Source: Gammaproteobacteria bacterium (lineage in GTDB: Bacteria > Pseudomonadota > Gammaproteobacteria > Chromatiales > Chromatiaceae). From it: a DNA stretch of 40,048 nt. The stretch is taken from contig JALORY010000015.1 of the NCBI GenBank assembly GCA_025458675.1, forward strand, positions 1 to 40,048, written 5' to 3'. Each line of letters begins with the position of its first letter. Within the stretch, counting starts at the first letter, position 1. Both the position numbers and the translations under genes were made by a program. This document shows, piece after piece, positions 23,591 through 31,464 of the stretch. The notes below the pieces were generated by a model. The model was not told the DNA's origin. It saw nothing but the letters and a program-made list of their open reading frames with translations, and did not search any database.

Positions 23591-24484
23591 TCAATCCGCC
23601 GGGAACACGCCGGTCGAGAGGTAGCGGTCCCCGCGGTCGCACACGATCGCGACGATCACCGCGCCGCGAAGCTCGGCGGACAACCGCAGCGCGACCGCGA
23701 CCGCGCCGCCCGAGGAGATGCCGCAGAAGATGCCCTCCTTCCGCGCGAGGCGGCGGGTCGTCTCCTCCGCCTCGGCCTGCGAGACGTCCATCTCGCGGTC
23801 GATTCGGCTGCGGTCGAAGATCTTCGGCAGGTACTCGGGCGGCCAGCGTCGGATCCCGGGAATGCTGGAGCCCTCGGTCGGCTGCACGCCGACGATCTGG
23901 ATCGCGGGGTTGCGCTCCTTCAGGTAGCGCGCCGTCCCCATGATGGTGCCGGTGGTGCCCATGGCGCTGACGAAGTGCGTGACCGCGCCGCCCGTATCTC
24001 GCCAGATCTCGGGACCCGTGCCCGTGTAGTGCGCCTGCGGGTTGTCCGCATTCGCGAACTGGTCGAGGACCTTGCCCTTGCCCTCCCGTGCCATCTGCGC
24101 CGCGAGGTCGCGCGCCCCCTCCATGCCCTGCTCGCGGCTGACGAGCACGAGCTCCGCGCCGTAGGCGCGCATCGCCGCCCGGCGCTCGGCCGTCATGTTC
24201 TCGGGCATGATCAGGACCATCCGGTAGCCCTTGATCGCCGCCGCCATCGCCAGCGCGATGCCGGTGTTGCCGCTGGTCGCCTCGATCAGGGTGTCTCCCG
24301 GCCGGATCTCGCCGCGGCGCTCGGCACGCTGGATCATCGAGAGGGCCGGCCGGTCCTTCACCGAGCCCGCCGGGTTCGTGCCCTCGAGCTTGACGAGCAC
24401 GACATTGCTCGTGCTGCCGGGAAGACGCTGCAGGCGCACCAGCGGCGTGCCGCCGACGAACTCCTCGATCGTTGGGAAGTGCAT
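23591..24484 (-). CDS. cysM: Cysteine synthase B (O-acetylserine sulfhydrylase)
   Basis: A PLP enzyme making cysteine from O-acetylserine and sulfide, or S-sulfocysteine from thiosulfate. The 297-residue product begins MHFPTIEEFVGGTPLVRLQR. The PLP lysine is Lys43 in NPAGSVKDRPAL, the phosphate/substrate loop is EATSGNTGIALA, and GISSGGAVAVAL sits near the end. The short C-terminus and VGVQPTEGSSIPGIRRWP region match CysM rather than CysK. Thiosulfate use would suit a sulfur oxidiser (inference). It is followed at once by rlmD and preceded, after 54 bp, by the hydrolase genes. Confidence 0.93.
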   Translation of the reverse strand: MHFPTIEEFVGGTPLVRLQRLPGSTSNVVLVKLEGTNPAGSVKDRPALSMIQRAERRGEIRPGDTLIEATSGNTGIALAMAAAIKGYRMVLIMPENMTAERRAAMRAYGAELVLVSREQGMEGARDLAAQMAREGKGKVLDQFANADNPQAHYTGTGPEIWRDTGGAVTHFVSAMGTTGTIMGTARYLKERNPAIQIVGVQPTEGSSIPGIRRWPPEYLPKIFDRSRIDREMDVSQAEAEETTRRLARKEGIFCGISSGGAVAVALRLSAELRGAVIVAIVCDRGDRYLSTGVFPAD

Positions 24485-24538
24485 GGCTCTCCGGAAATGT
24501 GCGGACGTGTGGACCGGCGCCGGCCGGGATGCCGGATT

Positions 24539-25414
24539 CTATGTCGATCGGCCGGTGCCCGCCGCGGCGGCGGGCAGACCGCGCACCCACGCGAGCGTCG
24601 CGTCCGCCACCTCGTCACGCGACGCGGCGCTCGAGAAGGTGTGGTCGGCGTCGGGCAGCTCACGCCGGGTGACGTCCGCGCGGGCGAAAATCGCCTGCCA
24701 CTGCGGCGCCGCGGCCGCGCAGTCGCGGAACTCCGCCGCGACCAGGTCGCGGCCGCTCAGCACGAACAGCACCGGTCGCGCGAACTGCGTCAGGCGTGCC
24801 GCCATCCGTTCCGGCAACGACGCCGCCTCCGCCGGACTCGCCCCCTGGCCCGAGTGCGCGCGCCGGCGCAGCGCCGCGAGAGAGCGTAGCGAGGCCCGCC
24901 AGTCGAAGCGCAGGGTCAGGAGCTTCTGCCACAGCTCCGGCTGCAGCAGGCGGCGCCGGTAGTAGTGCCGCAGCACCGCCTTCGCCTCGCCCTGTTCGGT
25001 GCGGACCCACGGGTTCAGCAGCACCATCCCCGCCACCCGCGCGTGCCCCGCGGCGTGCAGCACCGCAGCCGAGGCCGCGTCACAGAGGCCCCACAGCACG
25101 ACCTCGCGCGGTCCTTCCTGCGTGCCGACGAAGGCGTCGATCGCCGCGACGATATCCTCGCCCGCTGCCGCGAAGTCGCGCATCGCTCCTCCGCTGTCGC
25201 CCATGCCGCGGTAATCGAAGCGCAGGACGGGAACGCCGGCCGCGGCGAGACGGCGCGCGAGCAGGACGAACTGGCGGTGGCTGCCCACCCGGTACTGCGG
25301 GCCGCCGACGATCACGAGCACGCCCCGCGTCGCGGGCGACGGGGCAGGATGCACGACGCCGACCAGCTCCTCGCCGGCGCAGCCGAAGACGATGCCTCGC
25401 TCCGGTACGCTCAC
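24539..25414 (-). CDS. Alpha/beta hydrolase, exosortase A system-associated, type 1
   Basis: A 291-residue alpha/beta hydrolase. After the strand GVLVIVGGPQYRVGSHRQFV come LRFDYRGMGDSGG and the nucleophile elbow WGLCDAAS, with cysteine where most family members have serine. GRDLVAAEF and the catalytic-His region DADHTFSS follow. This pattern, a GLCDxAS elbow, is that of the hydrolase 1 family found beside ACP and hydrolase 2 in exosortase A (PEP-CTERM) genomes. The substrate is unknown, probably an acyl or thioester group. The GTG at 25414 overlaps the stop of the neighbouring hydrolase (GTGA). Confidence 0.82.
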   Translation of the reverse strand: MSVPERGIVFGCAGEELVGVVHPAPSPATRGVLVIVGGPQYRVGSHRQFVLLARRLAAAGVPVLRFDYRGMGDSGGAMRDFAAAGEDIVAAIDAFVGTQEGPREVVLWGLCDAASAAVLHAAGHARVAGMVLLNPWVRTEQGEAKAVLRHYYRRRLLQPELWQKLLTLRFDWRASLRSLAALRRRAHSGQGASPAEAASLPERMAARLTQFARPVLFVLSGRDLVAAEFRDCAAAAPQWQAIFARADVTRRELPDADHTFSSAASRDEVADATLAWVRGLPAAAAGTGRST

Positions 25415-26250
25415 CGCCCGGCCCCTTCGCGCTGGAGAACCGCCAGCGTCGCATCGACGAGCGCCGGCGCCTCCGCAATCTCCTGCGTCGCCCAAAACGC
25501 GTCGCCCGCAACCTGGATCACGTCGACGGCTGCGCCGGCGGCGCGCCAGCCGTCGATCACGGCCTGCGTGGCCGGCGGCAGCGCGCGGGCCGGATCCGCA
25601 GAGACGTCGAGCCAGTCGACGGGGACCACAGGCACGGGCAGCGCGGAGAGCTCGCGGGCCTCCATCGCCGCCGCCAGGTCGCGCGCCAACGCGTAGCCGC
25701 CGATCTCGACGGTCCCGTCACGTGCGAGGCGCTCCCGGATCGCCGCCACGGTGTCGGTGCCGCCGGCGGCGAGCGCCGACGCGACGCCCAGGCGCAGGAA
25801 CTGCGCAAGGTGCTGCCGGCCCGACGTCACCGGCTGCCAGAGGAGGAGACGGGCCACCGGTCCGCGGCAGCGTGGCGCGGCCTCCGCCGCGAGCAGCGCG
25901 CCGAGCCGCAGCCCGAGCAGTGCCACGCGGCCGGCGCCGCGCGCGACGAGCAGGTCGGCAGCCGCGATCAGGTCCGCACACCAGGTGTCCCAGCGCGCCT
26001 CGGCGAACTCGCCGGCGCTGTCGCCGGTGCCGTACAGATCGGGAAGGAGGACGGGAATGCCGGCGCTCGCCGCGCCGGCACCGAGCAGCGCGAGCGTGCG
26101 TCGGGACTTGTTCATCTCCTCGGCGAGGGGCGGCGCCACCACGACGCCCAAGCCACCCGCTGTCCAGTGCAGCGCGTCCGCGGTGCGGGGGAGAAACGCC
26201 ACCGCGAACGTCCGGCCGGCCCCGCCATCGAAGTGCAGGGGCAGCCGCAC
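25411..26250 (-). CDS. Alpha/beta hydrolase-like protein, exosortase A system-associated, type 2
   Basis: A 279-residue protein beginning (GTG) MRLPLHFDGGAGRTFAVAFL. It shows VVVAPPLAEEMNKSRRTLALL, LLPDLYGTGDSAGEFAEARWDTW and the elbow LLGLRLGALLAAEAA. There is no Ser or Cys at the usual nucleophile position in this elbow, which is also seen in the hydrolase 2 family of exosortase A loci, so it may not be an active hydrolase or may use another residue. It lies between the acyl carrier protein gene (7 bp) and hydrolase 1 (overlap). The three probably serve one acyl-processing pathway linked to exopolysaccharide or PEP-CTERM biology. Confidence 0.8.
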   Translation of the reverse strand: MRLPLHFDGGAGRTFAVAFLPRTADALHWTAGGLGVVVAPPLAEEMNKSRRTLALLGAGAASAGIPVLLPDLYGTGDSAGEFAEARWDTWCADLIAAADLLVARGAGRVALLGLRLGALLAAEAAPRCRGPVARLLLWQPVTSGRQHLAQFLRLGVASALAAGGTDTVAAIRERLARDGTVEIGGYALARDLAAAMEARELSALPVPVVPVDWLDVSADPARALPPATQAVIDGWRAAGAAVDVIQVAGDAFWATQEIAEAPALVDATLAVLQREGAGR

Positions 26251-26257
26251 GGCGTGA

Positions 26258-26503
26258 TCAGCGCTTGCTGTTGACCAGATCGACGAGGCTGCCGAGCGTC
26301 TCGAAGGTCTCGGCGCCGATCTCGTCGTCCTCGATGAAGATCCCCAGTCGTTCCTCGAGCGCGGTCAGGACCGAGACCACGGCCATCGAGTCGAATTCCG
26401 GAAGCGCGCCCAGCAGGCGGCTGTCGCGGGTGAGTTTCGCGGTGCGGTCGCCGAGCTGCAGCACCTCGCCGACGATCTGCCGGACTTCTTCAAGCGAAAC
26501 CAT
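26258..26503 (-). CDS. Acyl carrier protein (exosortase locus type)
   Basis: An 81-residue acyl carrier protein starting MVSLEEVRQIVGEVLQLGD. The phosphopantetheine attachment site is Ser39 in LPEFDSMAVVSVLTALEE, and the acidic helix ERLGIFIEDDEIG follows. It differs from fatty-acid AcpP (DSLDTVEL site) and matches specialised carriers associated with exosortase A genes. The acyl-CoA ligase and PLP decarboxylase that often accompany it are not in the window. The ATG at 26503 is used; an in-frame ATG at 26539 would add 12 residues without homology. It is first in the minus-strand run and divergent from the asparagine-synthetase-like gene. Confidence 0.87.
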   Translation of the reverse strand: MVSLEEVRQIVGEVLQLGDRTAKLTRDSRLLGALPEFDSMAVVSVLTALEERLGIFIEDDEIGAETFETLGSLVDLVNSKR

Positions 26504-26550
26504 GGCGGAAAGGCACCTCGCAGGCTGCGGTCGGGACACGAAGGGCCGCG

Positions 26551-26612
26551 ATTATAGCGGAGCGGCAACGGGCGTGGCCCGACGCCCCCGCCCCTGTCGT
26601 TTCGGCGATAAT
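26551..26612. promoter_or_regulatory. Divergent promoter region between the ACP and asparagine-synthetase-like genes
   Basis: A perfect -10 TATAAT lies on the minus strand at 26556-26551, about 48 bases before the ACP start, and GATAAT lies on the plus strand at 26607-26612, about 47 bases before the asparagine-synthetase-like ATG. Neither has a good -35 at 16-18 bp. The symmetric placement fits a divergent promoter pair that may need an activator. Confidence 0.4.
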
Positions 26613-26658
26613 CGCGCGCGGCAAGACAGACGCCCTGCGGGAAGGCAGCCGACACGAG

Positions 26659-28488
26659 ATGGCGAACATCGCTGACGAGCTACGGATCCGGGGCATCTGC
26701 GGGTGGTTCGGCCCTGCCGGCGCCGACGACGAAGCGGTTCTGCGGCGGATGGCCGCCGCCATGGCGCCGCGTCGCGAGGCGGCCGTCGCGTCGGGGCCCG
26801 GGTTTGCCTTCGCGACGACCGACCGTTGGCCGACCGGGCACGCCGACCCGGCTGCCGTCGCGTTCTGTGGTCTTCCCGCGCTCGGCGCGGCCGAGGGGAC
26901 GCCAACGCGCGCCTCGCTCGACCGCCTCGCCGCAGCCTTCGCCCGCGACGGTGCCGCGTGCCTGGGCGAGGTTCGCAACGCCTTCGCCCTCGCCGCCTTC
27001 GACCCTGCGAGCGGCCGCGGACTGCTGGCGACCGACCGGATCGGACAGCAGCCCCTCTATTACGCGCGGCACGGCGCTCGGCTGCTCTTCGCTTCCTCCA
27101 CGGCGGCGCTGCTCGCGCACCCCGGTTTCGCGGCATCGATCGACGCCCAGGCAGTCCTCGACTACCTGTACTGCCACATGGTGCCAAGCCCGGACTGCAT
27201 CTACCACGGCGTGAGGAAGCTGCCCGGCGCCCACTGCCTGACCGTCGATGCCGCCGGCCCGCGGGAAGCGCAGCCCTACTGGCAGCCCGCGTTCTCCGAT
27301 GCACGGCTGGGTTCGGTGCGCGAGGCGCACGGGGACCTGCTGCGGGTGATCCGCGCGGCGGTCGGGCGACACGTCGGCGACGACGAGCCAGGGGCCTTCC
27401 TGAGCGGCGGGCTGGACAGTTCGACCGTCGCCGGCGTGCTCGCCGAGCTGCGGCCGGGACGCGCGCGCACCTTCTCGATCGGCTTCCGGACCCCGGAATA
27501 CGACGAGAGCGCCTACGCGCAGATCGCGGCCCGCTGGTTCCATACCGACGCGCTCGTCCACTTCCTCACGGCGGAGGAGGTCCTCGACGCCATCCCCGTC
27601 ATCGCCGCGAACTGCGACGAGCCCTTCGGCAACTCGTCGATCCTCCCGGCGTACTTCTGCGCCCGGGTCGCGCGCGAGCGCGGCGTCGATACGTTGCTCG
27701 GCGGGGACGGCGGCGACGAGATCTACGCGGGCAACGAGCGCTACGCGAAGCAGCTCGTCTTCGAGCGTTACCTCGGGCTGCCCGCCGGGCTGCGCGCCGG
27801 GGTCGGCGCCGTCGTCCATGGCCTGCCCGAATCGGTGCCGCTCGTGGGCAAGGCGCGCAGCTTCCTTCGCCAGGCCGCCACGCCACTGCCCGACCGGCTG
27901 CAGGACTACAACTACCTGCACCGGTTCGCGCCCGCCGAAATGCTGGAGGCCGAGTTCCTCGCGCAGGTCGATCTCGCGCGGCCCCTGCAGATCCAACGCG
28001 AGGTCTACCGCCGGCCGAGGAACGCCTCGGCCCTGAACCGCATGCTCTACCTCGACTGGCAGCTGACGCTCGCCGACAACGACCTGCGCAAGGTGGGACG
28101 CGCCTGCGAGCTCGGTGGCGTGGAGGTCCGGTATCCGCTGCTCGACGACGCCGTCGTCGCGCAGTCCCTCGCGGTCCCGTCGCGCCAGAAGCTCAGGCCC
28201 GGCCGCCTCCGGCACTTCTACAAGGAGGCGATGCGCGGCTTCCTGCCGCCCGAGGTGCTCGCGAAGCGCAAGCACGGCTTCGGCCTGCCCTTCGGGGTCT
28301 GGCTCGCCGAGCACCCCGGGCTGCGGGCACTGGCCTACGACAGCCTGTCGACGCTCAAGGGACGTGGCTACGTGCGCCCGGAGTTCATCGACCGCGCCGT
28401 CGACATGCACATGAACCATCACGCCGCCTACTACGGCGAGCTGGTCTGGGTGCTCATGATGCTCGAGCTCTGGCTCGCGGCGCGCTGA
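26659..28488 (+). CDS. Asparagine synthetase B-like amidotransferase
   Basis: A 609-residue protein with a class II glutamine amidotransferase-like N-domain (about 14-200) and an Asn-synthase ATP-pyrophosphatase domain (about 225-600). The PP-loop is FLSGGLDSSTVAGVL (SGGLDSS at 249-255), followed by LLGGDGGDEIYAGNERY and KHGFGLPFGVWL, all intact. The would-be nucleophile is Cys14 (RGICGWFG), behind 13 extra residues; usual AsnB proteins have Cys directly after the initiator Met. The usual RGPD and GHRRL glutaminase motifs are not recognisable, so ammonia transfer from glutamine is doubtful. Likely target: an amidated sugar or peptide in an exosortase/exopolysaccharide pathway rather than free asparagine (inference from neighbours). 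Confidence 0.8.
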   Translation: MANIADELRIRGICGWFGPAGADDEAVLRRMAAAMAPRREAAVASGPGFAFATTDRWPTGHADPAAVAFCGLPALGAAEGTPTRASLDRLAAAFARDGAACLGEVRNAFALAAFDPASGRGLLATDRIGQQPLYYARHGARLLFASSTAALLAHPGFAASIDAQAVLDYLYCHMVPSPDCIYHGVRKLPGAHCLTVDAAGPREAQPYWQPAFSDARLGSVREAHGDLLRVIRAAVGRHVGDDEPGAFLSGGLDSSTVAGVLAELRPGRARTFSIGFRTPEYDESAYAQIAARWFHTDALVHFLTAEEVLDAIPVIAANCDEPFGNSSILPAYFCARVARERGVDTLLGGDGGDEIYAGNERYAKQLVFERYLGLPAGLRAGVGAVVHGLPESVPLVGKARSFLRQAATPLPDRLQDYNYLHRFAPAEMLEAEFLAQVDLARPLQIQREVYRRPRNASALNRMLYLDWQLTLADNDLRKVGRACELGGVEVRYPLLDDAVVAQSLAVPSRQKLRPGRLRHFYKEAMRGFLPPEVLAKRKHGFGLPFGVWLAEHPGLRALAYDSLSTLKGRGYVRPEFIDRAVDMHMNHHAAYYGELVWVLMMLELWLAAR

Positions 28489-28564
28489 GCGCGCCCCGCC
28501 GTCGACTCGGGGCCACGCGCGCGGCTCGAGTTCCCGGCCTCGCCGCTCGGACGGCAAGACCGCG

Positions 28565-28597
28565 CAAAGAGAAAGGGCCGCTCGCGCGGCCCTCTCC
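28565..28597 (-). terminator. Terminator of the hydrogenase structural operon
   Basis: GGGCCGC and GCGGCCC (28575-28581 and 28586-28592) form a 7-bp GC stem with a 4-nt loop. On the minus strand it is followed by TTTCTCTTTG (28574-28565), just beyond the hynL stop. A second small palindrome, GACCGGC-tt-GCCGGTC (28603-28618), touches the hynL stop codon. Confidence 0.65.
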
Positions 28598-28616
28598 CCG
28601 ATGACCGGCTTGCCGG

Positions 28617-30254
28617 TCAGTTCACCTGCAGCTTCAAGAGCTCGTCGCCGTTCTCGTCGCTCACGTGCACCGCGCAAGCGATGCACGGGTCGAAGCTGTG
28701 GATCGTCCGCAGGATCTCGATCGGCTGCTTGGGATCGTGCAGCTGGTGATTGTCCTGCAGGGCCGCCTCGTAGGCGCCGGGCTGCTTCATCGGGTCGCGC
28801 GGACCGGCATTCCAGGTCGAGGGAACCACGGCCTGGTAATTTGCGATCTTGCCACTGTCGATGACGATCCAGTGCGCGAGCCCGCCGCGCGGCGCCTCCA
28901 TGTAGCCGACGCCCTTGGCCTGCTTCGGCCAGGTGGACGGATCCCAGAGGGTCTCGTTGAAGGTCCGGGTGTCGCCAGCGCGGATGTTCGCGACCAGCTG
29001 GTCATACCACCCCTGCATGGCGTCCGCGACGATCTTGGTCTCGAGCGTCCGGGCGGCGGTGCGCCCGAGGGTGGAGAACAGCGCCTTGGGCGGCACGTCC
29101 AGCTTCTTGAGCACCAGGCCGACCAGTTCCTTCGTCTGCGGGTGGCCCTTGGCGTAGAGCAGGAGGACGCGCGCCAGCGGGCCCACTTCCACCGACTTGC
29201 CCTTCCACCGCGGCGCCTTGAGCCAGGAGTACTGCTTCTCGACGTCGAGCTGCTTGAAGGGCGGCTTCGGCCCCGTGTACTCGAACTCGGTCTCGCCGAC
29301 GTACGGATGCAGCCCCTTGTCCTTGCCGGCCTTGTACTTGTACCAGGAGTGAGAGACGAACTCCTGGATCTCGTCCGGCTTGTTGAGGTCGACGGGCTGG
29401 ATCTCGGCGGTCGAGATGTCCTTGTTCTTGAAGCTGATGAAGCCGTTCGGGAACAGGAAGCTCGACGGGTCGGTCATGTCCTTGGACGGCAAGTCGCCGT
29501 AGCACAGGAAGTTGCCGAGCCCCTCGCCGCGCGAGCCCCAGTCCTTGTAGAACGAGGCCACGGCCAGCGTGTCGGGGACGTACACCTGGTCCACGAACTC
29601 GCGCATCTTGTTGATGACGCCCTGGACGTCCGCGAGGCGCTTGGCATTGATCGCCGAGTCGGAGTTGAGGTCGATCGGCGAGGCCACGCCGCCGACGACG
29701 AAGTTCGGGTGCGGGTTCTTGCCACCGAAGATCGTGTGCAGCTGGACCACGTCGCGCTGCCAGGCCAGGGCCTCGAGGTAGTGCGCGACCGCCATCAGGT
29801 TCGCCTCGGGCGGCAACTTGTAGGCGGGGTGTCCCCAATACGCCTTCGCGAAGATGCCGAGCTGGCCGGCCTCGACGAAGGTCTTGAGCTTCTTCTGCGT
29901 ATCCGCGTAGTAGCCCGGCGACGACTTCGGCCAGTTGCCGAGCGACTGCGCGAGCTCGGAGGTCGCCTTCGGGTCGGCCTTGAGCGCCGAAACCACGTCC
30001 ACCCAGTCCAATGCGTGCAGGTGGTAGAAGTGCATCACGTGGTCGTGGATGTACTGCGCCCCGATCATCAGGTTGCGGATGAGCTGCGCGTTCTTCGGGA
30101 TCGGATACTTCCGGTCGCGCAGGATGATCTCGAGGCCGCGCACCATGGTGCCCGACGAATAGGCCTGCTTGATGGCGTTGCCGTCCATCTGCGCTTCGAT
30201 GCGCAGGTGGCCTTCGATCCGGGTGATCGGATCAACGACTAAGCGTTCGGTCAT
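28617..30254 (-). CDS. hynL: NiFe hydrogenase large subunit (Isp type), lacking the N-terminal CxxC region
   Basis: The 545-residue product matches the large subunit of membrane-linked uptake hydrogenases: LVVDPITRIEGHLRIEAQM, GTMVRGLEIIL, HFYHLHALDWVDVVSALKAD, YWGHPAYKLPPEANLM, FGGKNPHPNFVVGG, EAPRGGLAHW and the C-terminal Ni-site motif DPCIACAVH (522-530), with a 15-residue tail for the maturation protease. However, at residues 46-51 the sequence jumps from LRDR to KYPIPKNAQLIRN. In homologues about 35 residues lie here, including the L1 motif (RxCGxCxxxH), which gives two of the four Ni-binding cysteines. The loss is in frame at about 30110/30111. As it stands the protein should not bind the NiFe centre. 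The hynS-isp1-isp2-hynL order is that of Thiocapsa. Confidence 0.88.
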   Translation of the reverse strand: MTERLVVDPITRIEGHLRIEAQMDGNAIKQAYSSGTMVRGLEIILRDRKYPIPKNAQLIRNLMIGAQYIHDHVMHFYHLHALDWVDVVSALKADPKATSELAQSLGNWPKSSPGYYADTQKKLKTFVEAGQLGIFAKAYWGHPAYKLPPEANLMAVAHYLEALAWQRDVVQLHTIFGGKNPHPNFVVGGVASPIDLNSDSAINAKRLADVQGVINKMREFVDQVYVPDTLAVASFYKDWGSRGEGLGNFLCYGDLPSKDMTDPSSFLFPNGFISFKNKDISTAEIQPVDLNKPDEIQEFVSHSWYKYKAGKDKGLHPYVGETEFEYTGPKPPFKQLDVEKQYSWLKAPRWKGKSVEVGPLARVLLLYAKGHPQTKELVGLVLKKLDVPPKALFSTLGRTAARTLETKIVADAMQGWYDQLVANIRAGDTRTFNETLWDPSTWPKQAKGVGYMEAPRGGLAHWIVIDSGKIANYQAVVPSTWNAGPRDPMKQPGAYEAALQDNHQLHDPKQPIEILRTIHSFDPCIACAVHVSDENGDELLKLQVN

Positions 30255-30277
30255 AGGAATTCATCTCCCGTTGGCCG

Positions 30278-30298
30278 CCGGCGCCGCCTTGGCGCCGG
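30278..30298 (-). other. Intercistronic hairpin between isp2 and hynL
   Basis: CCGGCGCC and GGCGCCGG form a perfect 8-bp stem around a 5-nt loop in the 81-bp gap between the isp2 stop and the hynL start. No T-run follows on either strand. It could stabilise or adjust the hynL part of the message; the hynL Shine-Dalgarno (GGAGATG) lies just after it. Confidence 0.5.
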
Positions 30299-30335
30299 AG
30301 GTCGTTAGCGTTCTGCCTCGGCTCAAGCAGCCGTC

Positions 30336-31464
30336 TCAGTCCTCTTTCAGGTGCTCGGCGATCATCTCGGTGAGACCGGCGATCGGGATCTCCATCTTGT
30401 AGTGCTCGAGGCCCTCCTCGATCGTCAGCCGGCAGTTGGCGCACGCCGTCACCAGGAGCTCGGGCTCGACCGCCTCCAGCTGCCTGCGCTTGACGCCGAA
30501 GGCCTTGAGCCGGAGGTGCTCGTACTCCTCCATGCTGTTCGCGCCGCCGCCGCCGCCGCAGCACCAGTTGTGGATACCGGCATCCGGCATGTCGACGAAG
30601 TTGGTCGCGACCATGCCGAGCAGGCAGCACGCGGAACTTGTAGGGCCGGCCGATCAACTCGGGGCCGTCCCAGCGGATGGCGTTGAAGGCGTGGCCGCAC
30701 TCGGGACCGATGACGAACTTGACGCCGAGCCGCTCGGCCTCGTCCACGACGCGGACCACGAGCTCGCGCTCGATGTCCGACGAGCCGATCTGCAGGCCCG
30801 CGTTGGTGGCCTCGAAGGCCTTGGACGCGATCGTCCAGGTGATGCCCGCCTGCTTGAAGATCTTCGCCAGCGCGCCGAGGTACTCGGGGAAGTTGATGAT
30901 CTCCATCGAGGACAGCAGCGGCATGTACTCCGCGCCCTGCACGTCGATCGGGATCTTGAGACCCGTGTCGGCCTCGACGTGCTTGATCTGGTTCTGCACC
31001 GCCGGCCACTTCACGCCCATCGGGCTGCCGATCTTGACCGCACGCGTCGCGGCGCCGACCAGCGGCTCGGGCGCATGACCGGAGGACACCATGCCCTCGC
31101 GCGCCTTCCTCACCATGTAGGCGATGTCGTTGCCCACGGGGCAGACCTGCGAGCAGCGTCCGCACATCGTGCAGGAGGCGTAGAGCAGCTCCTTCCACTC
31201 CTCGAGCTCGTCATCCGTCACGGGCTTGGAGAGGCCGACCAGCTTCTTCAGCTTGCCGACGATCGTGTACTCCTGCTCCCAGACCCGGCGCAGCGGCTCG
31301 AGCTTGCGGATCGGCGTGTACTTCGGGTCGCCGGTCTCGACATAGAACAGGCAGGCCTCGGCGCACAGGCCGCAGTGGACGCAGCTGGAGAAGTAGGAAG
31401 CGATCGGGGCGTCGATGACGGCCTTGAAGTCGTACAGGCCACGTTCGATCGAAAGGCTGCTCAT
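30336..31464 (-). pseudogene. isp2: isp2: DsrK/HdrD-like Fe-S protein of hydrogenase, frameshifted with missing segment
   Basis: Encodes a heterodisulfide-reductase-related Fe-S protein that passes hydrogenase electrons to the membrane. The 5' part (from ATG 31464) has two ferredoxin motifs, CVHCGLCAEAC and CTMCGRCSQVC, and the first CCG-type motif GPECGHAFNAIRW. After GRPYKFRV (about 30628) the frame degenerates. The true 3' part continues in another frame as LLGMVATNFVDMPDAG, then NWCCGGGGG and ACANCR, ending at 30336. Simply joining the frames gives about 376 residues, and the expected HDPC segment of the second CCG domain (roughly 50-60 residues) is absent, so a deletion plus frameshift is more likely than a single-base error. 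The start overlaps isp1 as ATGA. Confidence 0.82.

Noticed and set aside
26659..26700. ATC start directly before the Cys of the asparagine-synthetase-like protein
   Set aside because: GGGGC precedes ATC TGC, but there is no proper Shine-Dalgarno spacing and ATC starts are essentially limited to infC; the ATG at 26659 is kept.
30600..30660. Programmed frameshift in isp2
   Set aside because: No slippery heptamer or downstream stimulatory structure is apparent, and coding sequence with a conserved motif is missing, which frameshifting cannot explain.
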